Below, in pieces: positions 1-9,020 of a stretch of DNA of 41,692 nucleotides. Below the pieces are notes generated by a model that was not told where the DNA came from, did not search any database, and saw nothing but the letters and a program-made list of their open reading frames with translations. The DNA lies in the NCBI GenBank assembly GCA_025964175.1, contig JAOPZL010000184.1:1-41692 (forward strand). The letters run 5' to 3'. The position numbers were made by a program, and so were the translations under genes. The DNA is from Solirubrobacterales bacterium. GTDB taxonomy: Bacteria > Actinomycetota > Thermoleophilia > Solirubrobacterales > Solirubrobacteraceae. Every line of letters begins with the position of its first letter. The first letter of the stretch is position 1.

Positions 1-2168
1 GCGATGCCCACCGACTGCAGCCGCGCTGCGGCGGCCGCGCCGTCGTGCTCGCGCGACCAGGCGGTCAGGGCGGCCGCGACGCGCGCCGTGAGCGCCTGGG
101 CGTCGTTCTCGGGCAGCGCCTCCAGCCCGGGGACGATTGCCGCCAGCGCGTCCAGCTGCGCGGCGTCCTGCACGCTGACGGCCAGCCAGCGGTCCTCGCC
201 GGCGGCGGGGAAGACGCCGCTGACCAGCGCCCCCAGGTCGGCGTTGCCGCGGCGCGTGAGCTCCTCGCCGTGGGCCTGGAAGTGCAGCAGCGCCTCGGGG
301 ATCACCGAGGCGCCGAGCTGGTACATGCCGAGGTCGATCCACTGCCCCTCGCCGGAGCGCTCGCGCTCGATCAGCGCCGCGATCAGAGCGGTCAGGCCGG
401 TCCAGGCGGCGAGGAAGTCGGGATAGGACTGGCCGACCTTGGAGGGCTTGCCGCCCGCGTAGCCGGTGACGTGGCTGATGCCCATCGTCGCCTCGAGGCT
501 GGTGCCCTGGGCGCGGAAGGGCGACCACGGCCCGGTCGAGCCGTAGCCGGTGTTGGAGAGCATGACCAGGCGGGGGTTGCGCTCGCGCAGCGCCTCGTAG
601 GTCGTGCCCCAGCCGCGCATCACGCGCGGGGTGAAGTTGTCCAGCAGCACGTCGGCGTCGCCCACGAGGTCACCCAGCAGTGCGCGGCCGTCGGGGTGGC
701 CGAGGTGGAGCGAGACCGAGCGCTTGCCGCGGTTGACGACGTGGAAGGTCGCCGACCGGTCCCACCAGTCCTGGCCGGGCGCATTGTCGTAGTAAGGGCC
801 GAACCAGGTGCGGGTCTGGTCGAGGCGGTGGGGCGCCTCGACCTTGATGACCTCCGCACCCAGGTCGGCGAGCAGGCCGCCGATGTACGGGACGGCGAAG
901 ACGGTCGAGAGGTCGACCACCCGCACGCCGGCCAGCGGCCCTCCGGCGTCCTCGCCGCCGGCCCCGGCGATCGCCGGCGGACGCGCGCGGCCCGTGCGCG
1001 CGAGCGGCGCGTCGGCGTGCTCGTCCAGCGCGGGCGCGCGGCGGCGGACGCTGGTCGGCGTGCGCGACAGCGTCATCAGCGTCGCCGGGAAGCGCACCGG
1101 CGCACCGTTCACCGACAGGTCGTCGAAGGCGTGGAAGACGTCGCGGGCGGCCAACTGCGGACAGCTCAGCAGGTCGGCCGCTCCCTGGACCTGGCCGCTG
1201 AGGTAGCCGGCGGCGCACGAGCGGGCGAAGAAGCCGGCGCGCGTCTCGCGCGCGAGATGCTCGGTGAGGATCGCGTTGAGCTCCTGCGCGTGCTCCGTGC
1301 GCGCCTCGACCGAGGCGAAGCGCGGCTCGGCCAGGCGCGAGTCATCGAACAGCTCGGCCAGCCGGGCGACGGGGATCAGCCCGCTGTTCTGCAGCGACAC
1401 CCAGCCGTCGGCCGCGGGCAGCGGATCCCCGGCCAGCGGGTCCTGCACCGGGGGACGGCGTCCCTGCACGGCGCCCAGGAAGGCGTAGTGGGCCTCGTTG
1501 AGCACGAGCTGGGAGGACAGGCACTCCAGCACCGACAGGTCGACGTCGGCCCCGCCCCCGCCGCGCAGCCGGCCCAGGTGGGCGGCCAGCGAGGCGTAGG
1601 CCGCGTTGAGGCCGGCGCCGTAGAGCGACTGGCGCAGCCCGTGCTTGAGCGGCTCGCGGTCCGACGTGCCGCTGATCGCCATCACGCCGCTCATCGCCTG
1701 CAGCACGAGATCGGTCGCGCGCCAGGACGCGTAGGGCCCCTCCTGCCCGAAGCCCGAGACGGAGGTGATGACCAGCTCCGGGTTGGCGGCCCGCAGGTCG
1801 GCGGGCGCGAGGCCCAGCGCGGTCAGCTCCCCGGGACCCAGCGACTCGATGAGGATGTCGGCGTCGGCGGCCAGCGCGCGCACGGCGTCGCGGCCGGCGT
1901 CGGTGGCCAGATCGGCGACGACACCGCGCTTGTTCCAGTTGAGGAACTCGAAGACGAGGCTGCAGGCACGCCCGTCGCGATCGCTGGCGAACGGCTCCAG
2001 CCGCCGCGCGGGGTCGCCGGCCGGCGGCTCGAGCTTGACCACGTCGGCGCCCAGGTCGCCCAGCAGCCGGGCCGCGAACGGGCCGGCCACGCCGCCGCCC
2101 AGCTCGACGACGCGCACGCCGCTCAGCGCGGCGGCCGGTGCCGCCTCGGCCTCGCGGGCATCGTCCAT
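1..2168 (-). CDS. Tandem-domain CaiB/BaiF family III CoA-transferase (C-terminus runs off left edge)
   Basis: Continuous minus-strand frame from ATG at 2168 off the window edge: MDDAREAEAAPAAALSGVRVVELGGGVAGPFAARLLGDLGADVVKLEPPAGDPARR...; a second copy of the N-terminal motif follows (GPLAGVRVVDLSTVFAVPYIGGLLADLGAEVIKVEAPHRLDQTR). Confidence 0.9.
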   Translation of the reverse strand, partial: MDDAREAEAAPAAALSGVRVVELGGGVAGPFAARLLGDLGADVVKLEPPAGDPARRLEPFASDRDGRACSLVFEFLNWNKRGVVADLATDAGRDAVRALAADADILIESLGPGELTALGLAPADLRAANPELVITSVSGFGQEGPYASWRATDLVLQAMSGVMAISGTSDREPLKHGLRQSLYGAGLNAAYASLAAHLGRLRGGGGADVDLSVLECLSSQLVLNEAHYAFLGAVQGRRPPVQDPLAGDPLPAADGWVSLQNSGLIPVARLAELFDDSRLAEPRFASVEARTEHAQELNAILTEHLARETRAGFFARSCAAGYLSGQVQGAADLLSCPQLAARDVFHAFDDLSVNGAPVRFPATLMTLSRTPTSVRRRAPALDEHADAPLARTGRARPPAIAGAGGEDAGGPLAGVRVVDLSTVFAVPYIGGLLADLGAEVIKVEAPHRLDQTRTWFGPYYDNAPGQDWWDRSATFHVVNRGKRSVSLHLGHPDGRALLGDLVGDADVLLDNFTPRVMRGWGTTYEALRERNPRLVMLSNTGYGSTGPWSPFRAQGTSLEATMGISHVTGYAGGKPSKVGQSYPDFLAAWTGLTALIAALIERERSGEGQWIDLGMYQLGASVIPEALLHFQAHGEELTRRGNADLGALVSGVFPAAGEDRWLAVSVQDAAQLDALAAIVPGLEALPENDAQALTARVAAALTAWSREHDGAAAAARLQSVGI

Positions 2169-2169
2169 C

Positions 2170-2667
2170 TCAGCCGGCGGGGTAGGGGTACGGGACGGGA
2201 CGCCCGCCACGCAGCGGCAGCACCCCGGTCGCGGTCCCGGGCGTGCTGTTCTCGCCGCGCGGGTTCTCGATGCCGATCTCACAGGTGACGAAGCCGAGGC
2301 CGTCGCGTTCCTGCGTCTCGGTGACGGTGCCCCAGGCGGTGAGCGTGTCGCCGACGAGGTCCATGCGCCGGAAGCTGAACTGGATGCGCACGAGCCAGCC
2401 GTCGGGGGCGAGCCACTCGCGCATCATCTGGGTCAGCACGTGCTGCTTCCAGGAGCCGTTGACGAGCAGGCCGGGCAGGCCGTCGTGCTCGGTGGCGAAC
2501 GGCTCGTCGTAGTGGATCCGGTGCCAGTTCTCGATCGCCGCCGACCACCGCATCAGGTGGGAGGGCGTCATCGGGCCGCGCACCAGCGGGGTGATCGCGT
2601 CGCCGACCGCCACGTCCTGCAAGCAGCGCGGCGACGAGGTCGCCCGGGCCCGTTGCGTCTCGGTCAC
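2170..2667 (-). CDS. MaoC-like acyl dehydratase
   Basis: Hot-dog type translation (HYDEPFATEHDGLPGLLVNGSWKQHVLTQMM); tightly linked to neighbours. Confidence 0.78.
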   Translation of the reverse strand: MTETQRARATSSPRCLQDVAVGDAITPLVRGPMTPSHLMRWSAAIENWHRIHYDEPFATEHDGLPGLLVNGSWKQHVLTQMMREWLAPDGWLVRIQFSFRRMDLVGDTLTAWGTVTETQERDGLGFVTCEIGIENPRGENSTPGTATGVLPLRGGRPVPYPYPAG

Positions 2668-2677
2668 GACAAGCTCC

Positions 2678-3205
2678 TCATCGCATGATCACCGTGCTGC
2701 GGGCCCGCACGAGCACGGCATCGTCCTGGTTGGTGTAGGTGGTCTCGACGGTCAGGATCACCATCGGGCCCGACTTCCCGGCGCGCTCGCTGATGTCGAG
2801 GTAGCGGGCCTGCGCGCTGATCACGTCGCCGACCCGCGCCATCTGGTGGAACTCGGCCTCGACGCCGCCGTTGAGCACGCGCGGGAGCCCGGGCACCCGC
2901 ACCGGAGGCAGGCCGCCGAGCCCGGAGCCGAGGTCGGTGCCATCCCAGTCGGGGTCGCCGTGCAGGCGGTCCAGCGGGTCGGCCGAGCCCGGCGGGCGGC
3001 GCAGCGCGTTGACCGGGTACAGCAGGGGCGCCACGACGCCGCCGTAGCGCGCGCCGGCGTCCGCGTCCCAGTGGATCGGGTCGTCGTCCATGACGGCCTG
3101 GGTGAAGCGGCGCAGCTCGTCGGGGCCGAGCGGGTGGGCGGCGGTCAGGCGCGGCCCGGTCTGCCCGACGAGCGCGCGGATCTCGTCCGTGAGGTGGGCG
3201 GCCAT
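2678..3205 (-). CDS. FAS1-like / MaoC N-terminal dehydratase domain protein
   Basis: Translation with DDDPIHWDADAGARYGGVVAPLLYPVNAL and LNGGVEAEFHQMARVGDVISA, typical of the FAS1-like dehydratase N-terminal half. Confidence 0.78.
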   Translation of the reverse strand: MAAHLTDEIRALVGQTGPRLTAAHPLGPDELRRFTQAVMDDDPIHWDADAGARYGGVVAPLLYPVNALRRPPGSADPLDRLHGDPDWDGTDLGSGLGGLPPVRVPGLPRVLNGGVEAEFHQMARVGDVISAQARYLDISERAGKSGPMVILTVETTYTNQDDAVLVRARSTVIMR

Positions 3206-3208
3206 CGC

Positions 3209-4315
3209 CTAGGCGCCCGCGAGCCGGCCGGCCGGATCGGGGATCGGCTCGCGCCACGGGCGCGCCTGGTGCTCGGCGACCTCGGGTCCGAGGCGGAAGT
3301 GGCGCCCTTCCTCGAAGGTCTCCACCAGCGGGAGGTTGGCGTCGTAGAGCGCCGCGCCGCGCGGCAGCGGCCCGGCCTTGGCCACGTGACCCGGCGCGGG
3401 ACGCCCGATCAGCTCCTCGACGATCCACACCGCCGCGATCAGCGCGTCGAGGTCGACCCCGGTGTCGATGCCCATCTCCTCCAGCAGGCAGACGAGGTCC
3501 TCGGTCGCCGCCATCCCGGTGGCGCGGCCGTTGCCGCAGTAGGGGCAGCCGCCGATGCCGCCGGCGGTGGTGTCGAGGTAGAGGTCGTCGCCCTCGCCGA
3601 GCACGCGCAGCGCGGCGTAGCTGGTCGGCAGCGCCATCCCGCGCCCGTCGTGCAGGTGCAGGTAGAAGTGCGTGATCTGCGGCCACTGCGCGCGGATCGC
3701 CTCCAGCTGCTCCTCCATGCGGTGGGGCATGCACCAGCTCATCGGATCGCCGAGCAGGACCGAGGTCACCGCGATGCCCGCATCGGTCCAGGTGTCGTGC
3801 TGGCGACGCAGCAGGTCCATCCGCTGCTCCAGCGAGAACTCGCCCTCGAAGTTGGAGCCGAAGGCGGCGTTGACGGCGATGGCGGCCTCGGTGACGCCGC
3901 GCTCACGAGCGATGTCGACGGTCACCGGCCAACGCGCGATCTCCTGCGCCTGGCTCATGTTCGCGTTGCGGCGCACGAACGTGTCGCACAGGTGGGTGAA
4001 GAGCATCGGCGGCCGATCGGCGCGCGACAGCGGCGGCATGTGCTCGGCCGCGCGCTCGCGGCCCTTCTGGTTCAGCGCCAGCGCGGTGTAGGTCACGCCC
4101 TCGACCGGCGTGAAGCCGCGGACGAGCTCGTCGATCTGCGCCATCTGCGGCGTGTAGCGGGGGCTGACGAAGGATCCGACCATGATCGACTTCAGGCCGG
4201 TGCGCGAGAGCGCGTCGAGCAGCCGGACCTTGTCGGCGACGGTGATGTCCACCGACTCGATCTGCATGCCCTCGCGCAGGCACTCCTCGGTGATGTGGAC
4301 CGCGGGATACGTCAT
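3209..4315 (-). CDS. HMG-CoA lyase-like / pyruvate carboxyltransferase-fold lyase
   Basis: ITEECLREGMQIES, FYLHLHDGRGMALPTSYAAL, DTTAGGIGGCPYCGNGRATGMAATEDLV: DRE-TIM-like lyase signature motifs. Confidence 0.82.
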   Translation of the reverse strand: MTYPAVHITEECLREGMQIESVDITVADKVRLLDALSRTGLKSIMVGSFVSPRYTPQMAQIDELVRGFTPVEGVTYTALALNQKGRERAAEHMPPLSRADRPPMLFTHLCDTFVRRNANMSQAQEIARWPVTVDIARERGVTEAAIAVNAAFGSNFEGEFSLEQRMDLLRRQHDTWTDAGIAVTSVLLGDPMSWCMPHRMEEQLEAIRAQWPQITHFYLHLHDGRGMALPTSYAALRVLGEGDDLYLDTTAGGIGGCPYCGNGRATGMAATEDLVCLLEEMGIDTGVDLDALIAAVWIVEELIGRPAPGHVAKAGPLPRGAALYDANLPLVETFEEGRHFRLGPEVAEHQARPWREPIPDPAGRLAGA

Positions 4316-4423
4316 CTCACCCCCAGGGGAAAAACCAAATCATCTGACATGAATCATCGCAGAAACTCGGACGGACGGGAAGGGCCGTCGGGATCGTCGG
4401 CTCATGGCGGTGGCGACCCGCGT

Positions 4424-5713
4424 TCAGCGCGCCAGCGCGGGCAGGGGCCCGGCGGTGGCCGGGCGGCGCAGGTCGTGCACCCGGCGCGCCTTGCCCTGCT
4501 GGACGGGCAGCACCCCGGCCTGGACGGGAACGATGCGTACCCGCAGCCCGAGCTTGTGCCGCATCCGCGCCTGGATCGCGCGGGCGTCCAGCGGTCGCGC
4601 CAGCTCGACCTCGACCTTGACCTCGTCCATCGCCGCCGGATCGCGGTAGAAGGTGATGCGGAACTCGCCGATGGCCGCCGAGTCGCGCAGCAGCTGCTCG
4701 ATCGCCGTGGGGAAGACGTTCATTCCGCGGATCACGACCATGTCGTCGATGCGGCCGAGGATCCCCTCCGACAGCCAGCGTCCCGGATGGCCGGCCGGAC
4801 ACGGCTCGCCGTGCGCCCGCACGCTGTCGCCCGTGCGGTAGCGGATCGCCGGGTACCCGGTCCGGCCCAGGGCGGTGACGACGAGCTCGCCGAGTTCGCC
4901 CTCGGCCACCGCCTCGCCGCTGGAGGGATCGAGGATCTCGCAGACGAACTCGTCCTCGCGCAGGTGGATGCCGCCGTGCTCGGCGCACGGGATCCCGCAC
5001 GGGCCGCTCTCGCTCAGCCCGTACTGGTCGAAGCAGCGGGCGTCCCAGGCTGCCTCGATCTCGGCCCGGACGGCCGGCAGCGACGCGCCCGGCTCCCCGC
5101 CGCAGATGACCCGCCGCACCGACGCCAGCGCGCCCTCGAGGCGCATGCTCCGCGCGGTGCGCGCCAGGTGCACGGCGTAGGTCGGCGTGCACATCGCCAC
5201 CGTGGGTCGGTACTCCTCGAAGGCCTGCAGGCGCTGGACGGAGTCCATGCCGCCCAGCGGCACGGCCATCGCGCCGGCCGCCTGGGTTCCGCCATAGGCG
5301 GCCCAGAACGCCAGGTAGGGGCCGAACGAGTAGGCCAGCGCCACGCGGTCGCCGGGCCCGACGCCGGCGGCGCGCAGCACGGCGCCCAGCCCGGCGCACA
5401 TCCAGGCCCAGTCCTCGGCGGTGTCGGGAATCCACAGCGTGGCGCCGAGCGTCCCGCTCGTCTGGTGGACGTGGGTGTAGCGGTCGGGCGCGTAGGTGAG
5501 GTTCGTCCCGTGCGGCGGGTGGGCGGCCTGGTCGGCCAGCAGCTCCTCCTTGGAGGTCAGCGGCAACCGGCGCAGGTCGTCCATCGACGCCAGCCGAACC
5601 CCGGCCAGCCGGGCGGCCTGGAACGGGTTGCGCTCGGCGACGAGCGCCACCAGCTCCCGCAGGCGCGCCAGGCGGAGCTGCTCATGCGCCGTGGTGCCGT
5701 TCTCTGTCCCCAT
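4424..5713 (-). CDS. PaaK-like (phenylacetate-CoA ligase family) AMP-forming CoA ligase
   Basis: RNPFQAARLAGVRLASMDDLRRLPLTSKEELL, HVHQTSGTLGATLWIPDTAEDW, FDQYGLSESGP, RIDDMVVIRGMNVFPTAIE. Confidence 0.87.
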   Translation of the reverse strand: MGTENGTTAHEQLRLARLRELVALVAERNPFQAARLAGVRLASMDDLRRLPLTSKEELLADQAAHPPHGTNLTYAPDRYTHVHQTSGTLGATLWIPDTAEDWAWMCAGLGAVLRAAGVGPGDRVALAYSFGPYLAFWAAYGGTQAAGAMAVPLGGMDSVQRLQAFEEYRPTVAMCTPTYAVHLARTARSMRLEGALASVRRVICGGEPGASLPAVRAEIEAAWDARCFDQYGLSESGPCGIPCAEHGGIHLREDEFVCEILDPSSGEAVAEGELGELVVTALGRTGYPAIRYRTGDSVRAHGEPCPAGHPGRWLSEGILGRIDDMVVIRGMNVFPTAIEQLLRDSAAIGEFRITFYRDPAAMDEVKVEVELARPLDARAIQARMRHKLGLRVRIVPVQAGVLPVQQGKARRVHDLRRPATAGPLPALAR

Positions 5714-5764
5714 GCGGCTCCCTCTCCGTGACTGCTGACCCAGGGCCCCTCCCGCTCCGCCACT

Positions 5765-5905
5765 CTACGGCCGCTCCCCCGATACATCAAGTTGTTTGGT
5801 CGATATCGGGTCGGCCTCTTCCGCGTGCCCCATCGGACTCCAGGACGCGACGAGCAGGAGGTCGGTGAAGGTCCCGCCGGCATCCACTCCCAGCCGGTAC
5901 GCCAT
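5765..5905 (-). pseudogene. 5' fragment of a hydantoinase/oxoprolinase subunit A (HyuA) gene
   Basis: ATG at 5905 behind AAGGAGAG; peptide MAYRLGVDAGGTFTDLLLVASWSPMGHAEEADPISTKQLDVSGERP*. The first ~19 residues match the HyuA N-terminus, the rest does not. Confidence 0.6.
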
Positions 5906-5956
5906 CTGCTCTCTCCTTGAGTTCGCGGCGTGCGCGGCACGCCGCGCGGGGTCACG

Positions 5957-6922
5957 TCAAACCAGGCCCAGCGGGTCCTCGGCGGCGCCCAGCTGCGCGC
6001 AGACCGCGTCGAGCAGCAGCTGCTGCCCGGTGGTGAAGCGCCGTCCCTTGCGCTGGCAGAGGAAGACGCCGGTCGCCGGGGTCGGCCCCGGCAGCGCGAT
6101 CTCGTGCAGGGTGCCGGTGGCCAGCTCCTCGGTCAGGCTGCAGCGGTACAGCAGCGCCACCCCGATCCCCTCCCGCACGGCGTGCTTGATCGCCTCCGGC
6201 GGGCTGAGCTCCATCGTCACGCGCCGGCGGTCGGCGCCCCGCTCGCGCAGCAGCCGATCGACGGTCGTGCGCCGCGGGTGCCCCTGCGGCGAGCAGACGA
6301 AGTCGTGCTCGACGAGCTCGCGCACCGACTGCGCCCGCGTCGCCGGATGGCCGGGCGCGGCGACGGCGACGAGCGGCGCGCTGGTCAGCCGGCGCGACTG
6401 CAGCGTGGGGGTGGACAGCGGCCCGTCGGCGAGCACGACGGCGAAGTCGCAGCGCCCGTCCAGCAGCGCCGCCGCGAGGTCGCGCGTGGCGTGGACCTCC
6501 AGCGTCATGCGCATCTGCGGCAGCAGCCGGCGCGCCTCCAGCAGGACCGCCGGCAGCAGGTAGGTGCCGACGGTCGAGGTCGCGCCGACGACGCAGGCGC
6601 CGCTCGTCCCGTCGCGCACGCCCTCGATCGCGCGCATCGCCTCGCGGGTACGCTGCAGCAGCGCGCTCGCCCATTCGTAGGCGATCGTCCCCGCCTCCGT
6701 CAGCCGCAGCTGGCGCCCCTCCCAGTACAGCAGCGTGGAGCCGAGCGCCGCCTCCAAGGAGCGCAGGTGGCCGCTGACGCCGGGCTGGGAGAGGAACAGC
6801 TCCTCGGCGGTCCGGCTCACGCTCTCCAGCTCCACGACGCGGCAGAAGACCTCGAGCTTCTGCAGCGTGACGCGGCCGTCCACGGTGGCCGACGATATCA
6901 GCGCATCTCGATGGGACGGCAT
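5957..6922 (-). CDS. LysR family transcriptional regulator
   Basis: LQKLEVFCRVVELESVSRTAEELFLSQPGVSGHLRSLEAALGSTLL HTH, followed by a LysR substrate-binding type domain. Confidence 0.92.
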   Translation of the reverse strand: MPSHRDALISSATVDGRVTLQKLEVFCRVVELESVSRTAEELFLSQPGVSGHLRSLEAALGSTLLYWEGRQLRLTEAGTIAYEWASALLQRTREAMRAIEGVRDGTSGACVVGATSTVGTYLLPAVLLEARRLLPQMRMTLEVHATRDLAAALLDGRCDFAVVLADGPLSTPTLQSRRLTSAPLVAVAAPGHPATRAQSVRELVEHDFVCSPQGHPRRTTVDRLLRERGADRRRVTMELSPPEAIKHAVREGIGVALLYRCSLTEELATGTLHEIALPGPTPATGVFLCQRKGRRFTTGQQLLLDAVCAQLGAAEDPLGLV

Positions 6923-6928
6923 CGGGCA

Positions 6929-7570
6929 TCAGTGGTCGCTGATGCTCGTCAGCGCCGCGCACGCCTCGTCCAGCCCGACAACGTCGGCGTACTTGTCCTG
7001 CAGGTCCCGCAGCGCGCCGTCGTGGGCGGCGGCGAAGCGGTCTCCGACGCACGGCGCCGCCACCAGCACCGGGTAGCTGTGCTGGAAGAGGTCGACGGCG
7101 GTCGCGCGCAAGCAGCCGCTGGTGGTGGCGCCGGCGAGGATCACCGAGTCGACCCGCCAGCGGATCAGCGTGGGTACGAGCGCGGTGCCGAAGCACGCCG
7201 ACGCACCCTGCTTGACGAACACCGGCTCTCCGTCTCGCTGGCCCAGGCGGGGGTCGAGCTCCACGGCGCGGGTGCCGCGCACCAGCCCGGCGCCGCCCGG
7301 TGCCTTGGCGCTCCACAGGCCGAGGTCGGACAGGTCGGGGGCGAAGCCGATGACCGTGAAGGCCACGGGCGCGGCGACCGCGCGGGCGACGTCCAGCAGG
7401 GTGCGCGTCGCCTCCACGACGGCCGTCAGGTCGCTGCCCAGCGCGGCCTGCGGATCGGTGAAGCCGAGCGCGAGGTCGACGACGACGACCGCCGGACGCC
7501 GTCCGCGCGGCAGCGCCGCGCCGAACCCCCCACGAGCCCGGTCCGCCCGCTCCTGCGCCGTCTCAGCCAT
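6929..7570 (-). CDS. Isochorismatase-family amidohydrolase (N-carbamoylsarcosine amidase-like)
   Basis: AVVVVDLALGFTD, FVKQGASACFGTALV, LAGATTSGCLRATAVDLFQHSYPVLVAAPCVGDR (Asp/Lys/Cys triad context). Confidence 0.85.
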   Translation of the reverse strand: MAETAQERADRARGGFGAALPRGRRPAVVVVDLALGFTDPQAALGSDLTAVVEATRTLLDVARAVAAPVAFTVIGFAPDLSDLGLWSAKAPGGAGLVRGTRAVELDPRLGQRDGEPVFVKQGASACFGTALVPTLIRWRVDSVILAGATTSGCLRATAVDLFQHSYPVLVAAPCVGDRFAAAHDGALRDLQDKYADVVGLDEACAALTSISDH

Positions 7571-9020
7571 CGACGGCGAGCGGCTGCCCGGGCGCGTCGG
7601 CGGCCGCGGGATCGAACGGCGCGCGCGACACGTAGGCGCCGTCGCCCGGACGCCCGACCACCCGCCCGTCCTCCACGACGATCCGCCCGCGCACGGTGAC
7701 GAGGGTCGGCGAGCCGACGACCTCGACGCCCTCCATCAGGGAGTAGTCCGAGTGGCTCACCTGGGTGGCAGCGCAGATCGTGTGGCGCCGCTGCGGATCG
7801 AAGAGCACGAGGTCGGCGTCGGCACCGACCGCGATCGTCCCCTTGCGCGGGTGCAGGCCGAAGATCCGCGCCGGGGTGGTGGACAGCAGGTCGACCATGC
7901 GGTGCAGGTCGAAGCGACCGGCGCGCACGCCGAAGTGGTGCATGAGCTGCAGGCGGTTCTCGATGCCTGGCGCGCCGTTGGGGATCGCGCTGAAGTCGTC
8001 GCGGCCGAGCTGCTTGTCGCGGGCGAAGGTGAACGGCACGTGGTCGGTGGCGACGACCGACAGCACGCCGTCGGCCAGCCCCTCCCACAGCGCCTCCTGG
8101 TCGGCGGGCGTGCGCGGCGGCGGCGAGAAGACGTACTTCGCCCCCTCGAAGTCGGGGCGCTCCAGGTCGGACTCGTCGGTGAACAGGTACTGGGGGCAGG
8201 TCTCGCCCCAGACGCGCCAGCCCTTGGCCCGCGCGTTGGCGATCCGCTCCAGCGACGCGGCGCAGGAGACGTGCACCACGTACAGCGAGGCGCCCGCCAG
8301 GTGGGCGATGTCGATCACGCGGCTCGTCGCCTCGGCCTCGGCCAGGGCCGGGCGCGTGGCGGCATGCCAGCGCGGCTCGGTGTGGCCCTGTTCCAGCGCG
8401 CGGCGCTGGAGCAGGTCGACGATGTCCCCGTTCTCGGCGTGGACCATGACCAGCACGTCGTTGGCCGCGGCGGACTCCATGACGCGCAGCAGGTCGTCGT
8501 CGGACAGCATCGCCGAGCCCTTGTAGGCAGTGAAGACCTTGTAGCTGGGGATCCCGCCGCGGGTGATCGCGTCGAGCTCGTCGAAGCTGCCCGCGTAGTC
8601 GAGGTCGGTGATCGCCATGTGCAGGCCGACGTCCACGATCGGCGGGTGCTCCTCGATCTGCCCCTTCCACGCGTCCAGCGCCTGGGCCAGCGTCTGGCCC
8701 GGCCACTGCATCGCGAAGTTGATCAGCGTGGTCGTGCCGCCGATCGCCGCCGCGGCGGTGCCGTTGGTGAAGTCGTCGACCGTCTTGGCCCCGCCGAAGT
8801 CGGTGTCGAGGTGGACGTGCGGATCGACGCACCCGGGGAGCACGAGCAGGCCGCGGGCGTCAAGCTCGCGGGCCTGCCCGGCGGGCAGGTCCTCCCCGAT
8901 CGCGGTGATCCGCTCCCCCTCGACGAGCACGTCGGCGACCCGGTTCTCGGTGGTGGTGATGATCCGGCCGCCGCGGATCAGGAGGGGCTCGCTGCTCGCG
9001 CCGGCGTTGGTCGCGCTCAT
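7563..9020 (-). CDS. Dihydropyrimidinase / hydantoinase (cyclic amidohydrolase)
   Basis: LVLPGCVDPHVHLDTDFGG, GIPSYKVFTAYKGSAML, VVHVSCAASLERI, VVATDHVPFTF, ARIFGLHPRKGTIAVGADADLVLFDP. Confidence 0.92.
   Translation of the reverse strand: MSATNAGASSEPLLIRGGRIITTTENRVADVLVEGERITAIGEDLPAGQARELDARGLLVLPGCVDPHVHLDTDFGGAKTVDDFTNGTAAAAIGGTTTLINFAMQWPGQTLAQALDAWKGQIEEHPPIVDVGLHMAITDLDYAGSFDELDAITRGGIPSYKVFTAYKGSAMLSDDDLLRVMESAAANDVLVMVHAENGDIVDLLQRRALEQGHTEPRWHAATRPALAEAEATSRVIDIAHLAGASLYVVHVSCAASLERIANARAKGWRVWGETCPQYLFTDESDLERPDFEGAKYVFSPPPRTPADQEALWEGLADGVLSVVATDHVPFTFARDKQLGRDDFSAIPNGAPGIENRLQLMHHFGVRAGRFDLHRMVDLLSTTPARIFGLHPRKGTIAVGADADLVLFDPQRRHTICAATQVSHSDYSLMEGVEVVGSPTLVTVRGRIVVEDGRVVGRPGDGAYVSRAPFDPAAADAPGQPLAVDG

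Noticed and set aside
45-2288. 747-aa plus-strand ORF
   Set aside because: Shadow frame opposite the tandem CaiB CoA-transferase, which has clear family motifs.
2591-5731. 1046-aa plus-strand ORF
   Set aside because: Spans four well-supported minus-strand genes; composition is shadow-like.
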